Of a stretch of DNA of 64,000 nt, positions 56,493 through 64,000 are shown one piece after another. The notes below the pieces were generated by a model. It made no database searches. It was not told the DNA's origin and saw nothing but the letters and a program-made list of their open reading frames with translations. Positions within the stretch are counted from its first letter, which is position 1, and each line of letters begins with the position of its first letter. Origin of the DNA: an uncultured Mucispirillum sp. (GTDB taxonomy: Bacteria; Chrysiogenota; Deferribacteres; Deferribacterales; Mucispirillaceae); assembly GCA_944324465.1 (NCBI GenBank), contig CALUWI010000004.1:62001-126000 (forward strand), given 5' to 3'. The translations under genes and the position numbers were made by a program.

Positions 56493-57269
56493 GTGAGAAA
56501 GAGTATAATTTTTGTTAGTGCAGTAACCTTGTTATTAGCATCTTGTGGAGGTAAAGCTACTACTGACAGCATGACTCCAGAAGAAATTGTCAGACAAACT
56601 TTAGGCAGCCCAAATAAAGCTTGTGTTGATAAGTATTTACCAAAAACTAAATCAAAAATGGCAGAAGCTGATAAATTAAAAGCATCTGGTAATGAAGAAG
56701 GCAGTAAAAAAGCAGAAAGTGAAGCTGTTGAAATTTTTAAAACTGAAGAAAGTTCTTATAATCAACAAGTTGATTCTGTAAATGCCCAAAATTCAAGATA
56801 TGATGAAACTGTTGCTAGAAAAAATAATATAGCATCTCATCCTGGTGCTGCTAATTCAAGTAAATGGAAACAAATTCAGGCTAAAGTTGATAAACATTTA
56901 GCTAATGCAAAAGCAGCTATGAATGACTGTGATGCAGCAAAAGCAAAATCAGAGCTTGATGCAGCTAATGTTCTTCTTGCTGAAATGGAACAGCTTTTAG
57001 GTATTGGTGGAAGTAAATCTTCTGCAAATAACTCTGTTTATATAGTTAAAAAAGGTGATAATCTTTGGTATATCGCTGGTAAACAGTATTCTAACCCATT
57101 TATGTGGCCTATAATTTACTGGACAAATCAGCAGCAAATTAAAGACCCAGATTTAATATTCCCTAAACAAGAGTTTACAATCGTGCATGATTCTTCTGCT
57201 GATGAAAAAGCAAAAGCAGAAAGGCTTGCTAAAACAAGAGGTCCTTGGTCCTTATACGATAACAAATAA
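56493..57269 (+). CDS. LysM-domain lipoprotein of unknown function
   Basis: A 258-residue lipoprotein. The signal peptide MRKSIIFVSAVTLLLASC ends in a lipobox LASC (Cys18). Residues 28-175 are highly charged, helical and rich in Ala/Lys/Glu with coiled-coil character. Residues 184-235 form a LysM domain (YIVKKGDNLWYIAGKQY) that should bind peptidoglycan. The start is GTG, with a strong AGGAGG. It has its own promoter and terminator, so it is probably a single-gene, well-expressed unit. A role tethering the outer membrane to the wall is inference. Confidence 0.85.
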   Translation: MRKSIIFVSAVTLLLASCGGKATTDSMTPEEIVRQTLGSPNKACVDKYLPKTKSKMAEADKLKASGNEEGSKKAESEAVEIFKTEESSYNQQVDSVNAQNSRYDETVARKNNIASHPGAANSSKWKQIQAKVDKHLANAKAAMNDCDAAKAKSELDAANVLLAEMEQLLGIGGSKSSANNSVYIVKKGDNLWYIAGKQYSNPFMWPIIYWTNQQQIKDPDLIFPKQEFTIVHDSSADEKAKAERLAKTRGPWSLYDNK

Positions 57270-57291
57270 TAATTGTTATAAAAAATTATAT

Positions 57292-57322
57292 AAGCGACTG
57301 CTTTTAGTAGTCGCTTTTTTTT
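57292..57322 (+). terminator. Rho-independent terminator after the LysM lipoprotein gene
   Basis: An 8-bp stem AAGCGACT / AGTCGCTT with a nine-base loop ends in eight T. Confidence 0.93.
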
Positions 57323-57332
57323 GTGAGAAAAT

Positions 57333-57980
57333 ATGCATAGTGATGATGTAATTTATAAAACACCTGAAAATTTTGATATTATTTCTTATATGGATATAGT
57401 AGCAGATGAATTAAAGTCTGGTATTTCATTATTTAAAAATAAAAATGAAAAAATTATAGTAGTTTTTGGTTCAGCCAGAACAAAAATTAATGATAAAGAA
57501 TATTTGATGGCAGAAGAAACTGGTAAAAAATTAGCAGAAAATGGTTTCTCTGTAATGACTGGCGGTGGTCCTGGAATAATGGAAGCGGCTCTTAAAGGTG
57601 CTGTTTTAAATAACGGTAATACATACGGAGTAAATGTAGTGCTGCCCCACGAACAGGAAAGCAATAAATATGTAAAAAATGGATATATATGTAAGCATCT
57701 TTTTACAAGAAAAGTTCTGCTTACTAGAAATGTAAGCGGTTATATTGTTCTGCCTGGTGGTTTTGGCACTCTTGATGAGCTTTTTGATGTACTTACATTA
57801 ATGAATACTAAAATTCAAAATCATCTGCCTTTTGTACTGTTAGGGGTAGATTTTTGGTCTGGGCTTTTAGAGTGGATAAAAACCCAGCTATTATCAAAAC
57901 ACTATATTACAGAAGAAGAATTAAACTATATATCATTAACTGACAGTATAGATGAAGCCATAAAAATTATAAAAGGCTAG
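57333..57980 (+). CDS. LOG-family protein (TIGR00730-like nucleoside 5'-monophosphate hydrolase)
   Basis: A 215-residue protein of the LOG family, whose members cleave nucleoside monophosphates to base and ribose 5-phosphate. Some are still annotated as lysine decarboxylases. Motifs are VFGSARTK, MTGGGPGIMEAA and the catalytic PGGFGTLDE. Nothing nearby fixes its substrate. It starts 11 bases after a terminator, so its promoter is not obvious and readthrough may contribute. It overlaps mobB tail to tail by four bases. Confidence 0.88.
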   Translation: MHSDDVIYKTPENFDIISYMDIVADELKSGISLFKNKNEKIIVVFGSARTKINDKEYLMAEETGKKLAENGFSVMTGGGPGIMEAALKGAVLNNGNTYGVNVVLPHEQESNKYVKNGYICKHLFTRKVLLTRNVSGYIVLPGGFGTLDELFDVLTLMNTKIQNHLPFVLLGVDFWSGLLEWIKTQLLSKHYITEEELNYISLTDSIDEAIKIIKG

Positions 57981-58480
57981 TTTTTATTTTTCATATAATT
58001 GATAAGAAAATCACCAATTTTCTCATAATCATTTATATGAAAAATATTTTTTACATCTTTAAATTCTTCAAAGTTATCTGTTGCAACTGCCACAATATTT
58101 TTTTCAATATTATATAAGTTTGGTTTATTAATTTCTTTTCTATAAACTAATATTTTTGGTATATCTTCATCTTTAAAGCCTTCACCTATAATAATATCCA
58201 TACCCTGCGGCACTTTTTCCATTAATTCGTGAAAAGTGAGCCTGTAGCTGCTGTCTGCAATAACTGCATATTTACTGCCTGATGAAATAGCAATACAGTC
58301 TGCACCTGTTTTTTTCATACGGTAGGTATCTTTTCCTTCCTTATCCATTTCAAAATCATGACCGTCATGTTTTAAGGCAGCTATTTTAAAGCCTTTTTCT
58401 TTTAAATATGCTATTACTTTAAGTAATAATGTTGTTTTTCCGCTTCCGGAATATCCTGCAAAAGTTATGTAAGGTGTCAT
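57977..58480 (-). CDS. mobB: Molybdopterin-guanine dinucleotide biosynthesis adaptor MobB
   Basis: A GTP-binding protein (167 residues) that assists MobA in attaching GMP to molybdopterin. The P-loop is FAGYSGSGKTTLL (residues 7-19), and ALKHDGHDFEMDKEGKDTYR is the family motif. This fits the need of the molybdopterin oxidoreductase encoded at 31.3-34.0 kb. It stands alone on the minus strand, divergent from the helicase gene. Confidence 0.9.
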   Translation of the reverse strand: MTPYITFAGYSGSGKTTLLLKVIAYLKEKGFKIAALKHDGHDFEMDKEGKDTYRMKKTGADCIAISSGSKYAVIADSSYRLTFHELMEKVPQGMDIIIGEGFKDEDIPKILVYRKEINKPNLYNIEKNIVAVATDNFEEFKDVKNIFHINDYEKIGDFLINYMKNKN

Positions 58481-58573
58481 ATAATGTCCTATTAATTTTT
58501 TATATTTGTATAATCTCTATATACATCTTTAAATTATTATATTATAACATTAAAAGAAAATAAAGGGGACATT

Positions 58574-60379
58574 ATGTCAGTATCGCAATTTTTTTTGGAA
58601 GATAAGTATTTAAAGTCAATAATACCAGGATATATTCACCGTTCAACTCAGGTAGAAATGGCAGAAATAATTGAAAATGCTTTTTCGTCTTATACAAATA
58701 CATGTATAGAAGCACCAACAGGCTCTGGTAAAACAATGGCTTATTTAATTCCATCTCTTTCAAGCAGCAGCAGAATAATAATTTCTACAAAAACTAAGCA
58801 GCTTATGAATCAGCTTTTATATAAAGATATTCCTGTTGTTCAAAAAATTGTAGGCAGAAATAAAAGCATACGCTCTTTAAAGGGAAGAAAAAATTATTTT
58901 TGTCCATACAGATATTTCAGGTTTATAAATTCAAAAGCTGCATTTTACATAGATGCTGTTTCATGGTTTGAAGAAAACAGCAAGTATGGTACTATTATTG
59001 AAGCTCCATGGGGCAGGCTTGATAATGATGTATGTTCCTTAATGACTGCTGATAGATACCAGTGTATAGGCAGTAAATGCCCATATTATGAAGACTGTGC
59101 ATTTTATATGCAGAAAAGGGAGGCAAATGCTGCAGATATTATTGTTACAAACCATTTTCTGCTTCTTTCAGATATTGCTATGAAAAGCAAAGATTCTTTT
59201 GGCTCTATTTTTGAATACAGAGATAATATTATATTTGATGAAGCTCACTCTGTGCCTGACATATTTTCTCAGTATGCAGGAGTAGAGTTTGCATTATCTT
59301 CTTTAATGATATTAGTATATGAAAATAAAGATATTATAACTATTGATAATGTTGATAAAATATACAGAGAATATTTAAAAATTATTGATAAAATAAAAGA
59401 ACCTAAAGAGCTTTTTGAGCCATTAAGGCAGGATTTTGATAACTTTATTGCTTTAATTTCTGATATAATATTATCACTTGATAATGAAGAAATAAAAGAA
59501 GAATATGGTGCATATTTTCTGCTTTATAAAGAATTTAACAGTGATAAAGAAGGTATAAGAATAGTAGAAAAAACAGTTCAGAAAAATAATACTATCTTAA
59601 CTTTAAAATTTATACCTTTTGAAGCTGGTGCAGATTTTATTACAGGTTTAAAAGAAGCTGCAATATCCAGCATATTTGTAAGTGCAACATTAAGTTCTGG
59701 CGGCAATTTTGAATATTTTTTAAAAGAAACAGGTTTAGAGGGAAACTGTCAGACTCATATCCTTAAAAATGTATTTAATTTTCACCAGCAGGGCAGGCTT
59801 TTTGTACCTAATATTTCTTTTAAGGAAAAAGATGAAATATATAAAGAACTGATAAGCAATATGCCAGGCTCAGCATTAATAATATGCAATAGTTTAGAAA
59901 GAATGCAGTATATTGAGCAGCTTTTAAGAAAACTAAAAATTAATAAAAAAATATACACTCAGTCAGATGTTAATATTGGAGAACTTGATTTTTGTAATGA
60001 AGATATGGTATTAATAGGCAGTGCAACACTCAGGGAAGGGATAGATATTTCAGGTGGTGGTTTTAAGGCTGTTATTTTAGACCAGCTTCCTTTTGAATAT
60101 CATAAAGATATAGTTCTTCAAAGCAAAGCTGAACAAATTTCTGAAAATAGTGCAAAGTCTTTTATTGATTTTTTCCTGCCTCGTGCTGTATTATATTTTA
60201 AACAGGCAGTAGGCAGACTTATTCGCCATGAAGATGATTACGGTTTATGGGTAGTGCTTGATAATAGAATTTTAAATAAAAATTATGGAAAGTATTTTTT
60301 AGATGTGATACATAATGTAGAGGTAATAGAAGATATAGAGAAAGCTCTCTATTTTATAAAGGAGGAAAAGCATGGCTAA
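58574..60379 (+). CDS. DinG/XPD-family iron-sulfur DNA helicase
   Basis: A superfamily 2 helicase (601 residues). Walker A is EAPTGSGKT (residues 46-54) and the DEAH box is IIFDEAHSVPD. Four cysteines typical of the XPD/DinG 4Fe-4S cluster are Cys110, Cys164, Cys169 and Cys175. C-terminal motifs include GSATLREGIDISG and QAVGRLIRHEDD. It probably unwinds 5'-tailed duplexes or R-loops in repair. It lacks the exonuclease domain of the long Gram-positive DinG. AAAGGGG precedes the ATG. It overlaps pgi by 8 bases. Confidence 0.9.
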   Translation: MSVSQFFLEDKYLKSIIPGYIHRSTQVEMAEIIENAFSSYTNTCIEAPTGSGKTMAYLIPSLSSSSRIIISTKTKQLMNQLLYKDIPVVQKIVGRNKSIRSLKGRKNYFCPYRYFRFINSKAAFYIDAVSWFEENSKYGTIIEAPWGRLDNDVCSLMTADRYQCIGSKCPYYEDCAFYMQKREANAADIIVTNHFLLLSDIAMKSKDSFGSIFEYRDNIIFDEAHSVPDIFSQYAGVEFALSSLMILVYENKDIITIDNVDKIYREYLKIIDKIKEPKELFEPLRQDFDNFIALISDIILSLDNEEIKEEYGAYFLLYKEFNSDKEGIRIVEKTVQKNNTILTLKFIPFEAGADFITGLKEAAISSIFVSATLSSGGNFEYFLKETGLEGNCQTHILKNVFNFHQQGRLFVPNISFKEKDEIYKELISNMPGSALIICNSLERMQYIEQLLRKLKINKKIYTQSDVNIGELDFCNEDMVLIGSATLREGIDISGGGFKAVILDQLPFEYHKDIVLQSKAEQISENSAKSFIDFFLPRAVLYFKQAVGRLIRHEDDYGLWVVLDNRILNKNYGKYFLDVIHNVEVIEDIEKALYFIKEEKHG

Positions 60380-61733
60380 ACTGACTTGTGACTACAATTT
60401 TGCCGCTTCCAAAAATCTGCTTGGAGGTATTTCTGAAGAAGACTTACAGGCATACAAAAAAAAGGCAGCTCTAGGATATGAGCGTCTTCAGGCTATGGTT
60501 GATGATGGAAAAGTAGGTTTTCCACATTTACCAAAATATGATACAACTGAATTAAAAGAGTTTGCAAAAGATGTTAAAACAAACTTTAATGATTTAATAG
60601 TTGTTGGTATTGGTGGTTCTGCTTTAGGAATTGAAGCTGTTGTAAATGCTGTATTACCTTATGGTTACAATGCTATGAGCTATACTGACAGAGGCTGTCT
60701 TCCACGAGTATGGGTGGCAGATAATGTAGACCCATCTAAAATCCAGTCTATATTAAAAATATGTGCTCCTGAAGATACCTTAGCTGTTGTTATTTCAAAA
60801 TCAGGCAATACTGTGGAAACAGCTGAAAACTATTCTTTAATCCATGACTGGTTTAAATCAAAAGTACAGGATTTAAAAAAACATATTGTTGTGGTAACTG
60901 ACCCAAATAAAGGTCCTTTAAGAGAATATGCTAACCAAAATAACCTGAAAAGTTTTCCAATAGAAGCATCTATTGGCGGCAGATTTTCTGTAATGAGCCC
61001 TGTAGGCCTTGTTCCTGCTGCATTTTTAGGTATAGATATTGATAAAATTTTAGCTGGTGCTGCAAGCATTACAGAAGATGGTATGGAGCAGGTTATGACA
61101 CTTGCTGCTATATACTTATACTTTATGGATAAAGGTAAAAGTATAAATGTTCTTATGCCTTACAGCTCAAGACTTGATAAATTTGCAGAATGGTTCTGCC
61201 AGCTGTGGGGTGAAAGTCTTGGCAAAAAATATACAATGGACGGCAAAGAAATCACTTTCGGCACAACTCCAGTAAGAACTGTAGGTGCAATAGACCAGCA
61301 CTCACAAATACAGCTTTTTAGAGAAGGTCCTCTTGATAAAGTAGTTACTTTTATAGGACTTGAAACTCATGATAATGATGTTAGTGTTAAAGGCGATTTT
61401 TATGAAGCATTCAGCTATTTAAACGGACTCCATTTAGGAAAACTTTTAAATTCTGAATTAAAAGCTACAGAAGCAGCATTACTTACATCAAAAGTGCCTT
61501 CATTAAAAATTGGTCTTAACACTCTTGATGAATACAGCTTAGGTCAATTATTTATGCTGTTTCAATATATTGTACCTATCATTGGCTTATCAGTTAATAT
61601 TAACCCATTTGACCAGCCAGGTGTTGAAGAAGCAAAAGAATATGCTTATGGTATGATGAACAGAGCTGGTTTTGAAGCCAAAAAAGCACAATTTGAAGAA
61701 ATATACAAAAAAGATGACGCATTCATTATATAA
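60372..61733 (+). CDS. pgi: Glucose-6-phosphate isomerase
   Basis: Interconverts glucose 6-phosphate and fructose 6-phosphate (453 residues, the shorter bacterial type). The phosphate site VVGIGGSALGIEAV, ISKSGNTVETAENY, the GGRFSVMSPVG region and the catalytic Glu in AEWFCQLWGESLGKK are all seen. GGAGG precedes the ATG, which lies inside the helicase gene. Confidence 0.96.
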   Translation: MAKLTCDYNFAASKNLLGGISEEDLQAYKKKAALGYERLQAMVDDGKVGFPHLPKYDTTELKEFAKDVKTNFNDLIVVGIGGSALGIEAVVNAVLPYGYNAMSYTDRGCLPRVWVADNVDPSKIQSILKICAPEDTLAVVISKSGNTVETAENYSLIHDWFKSKVQDLKKHIVVVTDPNKGPLREYANQNNLKSFPIEASIGGRFSVMSPVGLVPAAFLGIDIDKILAGAASITEDGMEQVMTLAAIYLYFMDKGKSINVLMPYSSRLDKFAEWFCQLWGESLGKKYTMDGKEITFGTTPVRTVGAIDQHSQIQLFREGPLDKVVTFIGLETHDNDVSVKGDFYEAFSYLNGLHLGKLLNSELKATEAALLTSKVPSLKIGLNTLDEYSLGQLFMLFQYIVPIIGLSVNINPFDQPGVEEAKEYAYGMMNRAGFEAKKAQFEEIYKKDDAFII

Positions 61734-62946
61734 TGATATATTACTTCAAGAATTAAAAAAATATAGAGATAAAAAAATCCTTGTCGCTTTTTCTGGCGGC
61801 AAGGATTCTCTTATGCTGCTTGACTTTATTAATAAACAAAGAGAGAGTTTAAATATTTATGCTGGTGCATGCCATATAAACCATGGTTTAAGGCATACTG
61901 CAAAAAGGGATGAAGATTTCTGCAGATTATACTGTCAGGAAAATAATATAGAGTTTTATACATATAATATTTCAGAAGAATTGAAAAATGATAACAGCGG
62001 CGGTACAGAATCATCTGCCAGAAAATACAGATATAAGTATCTTTTACAGACTGTAAAAGAAAATAATTTTGATTATTTATTTACAGCACATACTTATTCT
62101 GATGATATAGAAAGTTTTTTTGTTGATTTATACACTGGTGCATCATTATTTACTTTAGGCGGTATAATGTATGAAAATAATCAAATTATTCGCCCTATGC
62201 TTAATATTACTACGGAAATGGTAAATGATTATATTTATAGAAATAATTTAGAGCCAGTATTTGATGAAACAAATAATGATATAAAATATGTCCGTAATAG
62301 AATAAGGCATAAATTAATACCTGTTTTATACGGCTGTGGTAATGAATTTGAAAAATCAGTTATTAAACTGCAGAAAGAATCAAACAGACTTAATGAATAT
62401 TTGTATAAAAAAGTAAAACATGTTATTTTAAAACAGGATAACATTATTATTTTAAAAAGATACAGCTTTATGGAGCTTGAAGATATAGAAAAAGAATACC
62501 TGCTTGGTAAGGTATTTTCCTTATTTTTCAGGGTTTCAAAAAGCATTTTAAATGAAGCTTTATGTTTTTTAAATAATAATGATTCAAAAAGGCTTGATTT
62601 GCCAAATGGTTATGTGATAGAACAGTCATATAATTCTATTAAGATATTTAAAAAAATACTTGCTGCTGATTATATGTATAATAAGCCTGCAGGAGTTTCT
62701 TCATTTAAAACTAATGATTTTCAGATAGAATTTTTAAATGAATTAAAAGATAAAGATTTAATTATCAGAAATAGAAATAAAGGCGATAAATTAGGCAGAA
62801 AAAAATTGAAAGATTTATTTATTGATAAACAGATAGAGCTTTTTGAAAGAGATAGAGCCGTTATTATTGAAGAAGATAATGTTATTATTTGGGCTGAATA
62901 TATCAGTAAAAATAATAATATAATATTTAAAAGGTATGGTATATAA
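61717..62946 (+). CDS. tilS: tRNA(Ile) lysidine synthetase
   Basis: Converts C34 of tRNA-Ile(CAU) to lysidine, essential for reading AUA codons (409 residues from ATG 61717). The PP-loop is VAFSGGKDSLMLL, with CHINHGLRHTAKRDEDFC and FTAHTYSDDIESFF following. In HTYSDD the usual HHxxDQ is altered. The C-terminal substrate domain (NRNKGDKLGRKKLKDLFID) is intact. The start is inside pgi; the longer in-frame extension to 61672 is unlikely. Confidence 0.93.
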   Translation, partial: THSLYNDILLQELKKYRDKKILVAFSGGKDSLMLLDFINKQRESLNIYAGACHINHGLRHTAKRDEDFCRLYCQENNIEFYTYNISEELKNDNSGGTESSARKYRYKYLLQTVKENNFDYLFTAHTYSDDIESFFVDLYTGASLFTLGGIMYENNQIIRPMLNITTEMVNDYIYRNNLEPVFDETNNDIKYVRNRIRHKLIPVLYGCGNEFEKSVIKLQKESNRLNEYLYKKVKHVILKQDNIIILKRYSFMELEDIEKEYLLGKVFSLFFRVSKSILNEALCFLNNNDSKRLDLPNGYVIEQSYNSIKIFKKILAADYMYNKPAGVSSFKTNDFQIEFLNELKDKDLIIRNRNKGDKLGRKKLKDLFIDKQIELFERDRAVIIEEDNVIIWAEYISKNNNIIFKRYGI

Positions 62947-62947
62947 T

Positions 62948-63466
62948 ATGCACAAAGTGGAAGAATTAATATCTGAAAAAGATATTGCAGCAAAGGTTTC
63001 TGAAATAGCAGCACTAATTTCTCATGACTTTAAAGGTCAGGATTTAACAGTTGTATCAGTATTAAAAGGCAGCTTTATTTTTACTGCTGATTTAGTCCGC
63101 AGTATTGATATTCCGCTAGAAGTAGCTTTTCTTGCAGCTTCCAGTTATGGTGCTTCTACAGAATCAAGTGGAGAATTAAACATAAGATATGATATTGATA
63201 TACTAATAGAAAATAAAACAGTTCTTCTTGTGGAAGATATAGTAGATACTGGACTTACAATAAGCCTTTTAAAAGATTACTTATATGAAAAAGGGGCTAA
63301 ATGTGTAAAAATATGCACAATATTTGATAAACCAGATAGACGGAAAATTCAAGTAGATGTAGACTATTCTGGTTTTGTTATTCCTAACGAGTTTGTTGTA
63401 GGATATGGGCTTGATTATAATAACAAATATAGAAATTTAAAAAATCTTTGTAAAATTACCATATAA
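62948..63466 (+). CDS. hpt: Hypoxanthine phosphoribosyltransferase
   Basis: Purine salvage enzyme (172 residues from ATG 62948) that joins hypoxanthine or guanine to PRPP. The PRPP motif VLLVEDIVDTGLT, the loop VSVLKGSFIF and the base-binding IPNEFVVGYGLDYNN are characteristic. ATG 62936 in frame would add four residues and overlap tilS; the AAAGG site is poorly spaced for both. It lies between tilS and ftsH, a widespread order. Confidence 0.94.
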   Translation: MHKVEELISEKDIAAKVSEIAALISHDFKGQDLTVVSVLKGSFIFTADLVRSIDIPLEVAFLAASSYGASTESSGELNIRYDIDILIENKTVLLVEDIVDTGLTISLLKDYLYEKGAKCVKICTIFDKPDRRKIQVDVDYSGFVIPNEFVVGYGLDYNNKYRNLKNLCKITI

Positions 63467-63480
63467 TATTTGGAGGATAA

Positions 63481-64000
63481 ATGAATAGTGGTATTTATAA
63501 AAATCTTGCACTTTGGCTTGTAATAGCTTTAATGATGGTGCTTGTATTTAATCTTTTTAATACTAATACTCAGACAAATCAAAAAGTTACTTATACTGAG
63601 TTTTTAGACAGTGTAGCAAAAGACCAGGTGAAAAAAGTAACTATTAAAGAAAATAAAATAACAGGTGAGTATAAAGATAATAATACTCGTTTTGAAACTT
63701 ATGCACCTAGTGATAATAATTTAATTTCAGAACTTCGTGATTATAATGTAGGTATTGAAGCTACTCCGCCAGATACTACACCTTGGTATATGCAGCTGCT
63801 TATATCATGGCTTCCAATTATTCTGCTTATTGCTATATGGATATTCTTTATGAGGCAGATGCAGGGCGGCAGTGGTTCAAAGGCTTTTTCTTTTGGTAAA
63901 AGCAGAGCTAAGCTTTTAAATCAGGACAATTTAAAAGTAACTTTTAAAGATGTTGCTGGTATTGAAGAAGCAAAAGAAGAATTAACTGAAATTGTTGAAT
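63481..64000 (+). CDS. ftsH: ATP-dependent zinc metalloprotease FtsH, 5' part
   Basis: N-terminal 173 residues of the membrane AAA+ protease FtsH; the gene runs past the window end. TM1 is about residues 9-27 (LALWLVIALMMVLVFNLF), a periplasmic domain follows, TM2 is about 103-121 (LLISWLPIILLIAIWIFF), then RQMQGGSGSKAFSFGKSRA and the start of the AAA domain VTFKDVAGIEEAKEEL. GGAGG lies five bases before the ATG. It is downstream of tilS-hpt. Confidence 0.96.
   Translation, partial: MNSGIYKNLALWLVIALMMVLVFNLFNTNTQTNQKVTYTEFLDSVAKDQVKKVTIKENKITGEYKDNNTRFETYAPSDNNLISELRDYNVGIEATPPDTTPWYMQLLISWLPIILLIAIWIFFMRQMQGGSGSKAFSFGKSRAKLLNQDNLKVTFKDVAGIEEAKEELTEIVE

Overview
The window is a gene-dense, AT-rich bacterial chromosome segment with about 52 protein genes, short intergenic gaps and many 1-11 nt overlaps between consecutive reading frames. 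No rRNA, tRNA, CRISPR array, insertion sequence or prophage was seen. The organism is Gram-negative and probably anaerobic or microaerophilic: there is a Tat-exported molybdoenzyme with its iron-sulfur subunit and TorD-type chaperone, a lipoprotein with LysM, LL-diaminopimelate aminotransferase (DapL), a type III glutamine synthetase, and a DHH-CBS-poly(A)-polymerase fusion. The combination suggests the phylum Deferribacterota, possibly a Mucispirillum-like gut organism. That assignment is inference from gene content and base composition, not a database match.

Layout. 1-11.2 kb (+): end of pyrE, a PilZ/STAS pair, rlmN, a Bcp peroxiredoxin, the isoprenoid/housekeeping run xseB-ispA-dxs-tlyA-nadK-recN, a DedA protein and an M23 endopeptidase. 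11.3-25.2 kb: a nitrogen-assimilation block. A GAF-AAA+-Fis sigma-54 activator and the operon gltB-gltD-dapL lie on the minus strand. The type III glutamine synthetase glnN lies divergently on the plus strand, followed by a hybrid histidine kinase. The glnN/gltB intergenic region carries a clear sigma-54 promoter toward glnN, a near-consensus one toward gltB, and a palindrome between them that recurs over the promoter of the activator gene. 25.3-29.8 kb: carAB, which consume glutamine. 29.8-34.0 kb (-): a coding remnant with a perfect inverted repeat, then a DMSO-reductase-family operon (catalytic subunit, four-cluster ferredoxin, chaperone) with no membrane anchor gene.

34.1-42.2 kb (+): a PHP phosphoesterase, a Xer recombinase, the DHH-CBS-PAP fusion, then phoH-ybeY-corC-era. 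42.2-44.3 kb (-): a membrane-embedded MutS-like ATPase and an IHF/HU protein, divergent from murJ. 44.4-58 kb (+): murJ, dtd, a metallo-beta-lactamase-fold hydrolase, tsaB-rimI, a DUF465 protein, metK-ahcY, a lipoamide-dehydrogenase-like flavoprotein lacking the redox cysteines, plsC, folK, hisS, aspS, a LysM lipoprotein and a LOG-family protein. 58-64 kb: mobB (-), a DinG-like FeS helicase, pgi, and the common tilS-hpt-ftsH order; ftsH runs off the end.

Links between genes: metK and ahcY run the SAM cycle that feeds the methyltransferases RlmN and TlyA. GltBD and GlnN form the GS-GOGAT cycle that supplies glutamate to DapL and glutamine to CarA. MobB serves molybdopterin cofactor assembly, which the DMSO-reductase-like enzyme needs. 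The most interesting items are the sigma-54 GS/GOGAT/DapL circuit with its shared palindrome, the absence of any ATG/GTG/TTG start for dxs, the anchorless Tat-lipoprotein molybdoenzyme operon, the redox-dead Lpd-like flavoprotein, and the membrane MutS-like protein paired with an IHF-like gene.
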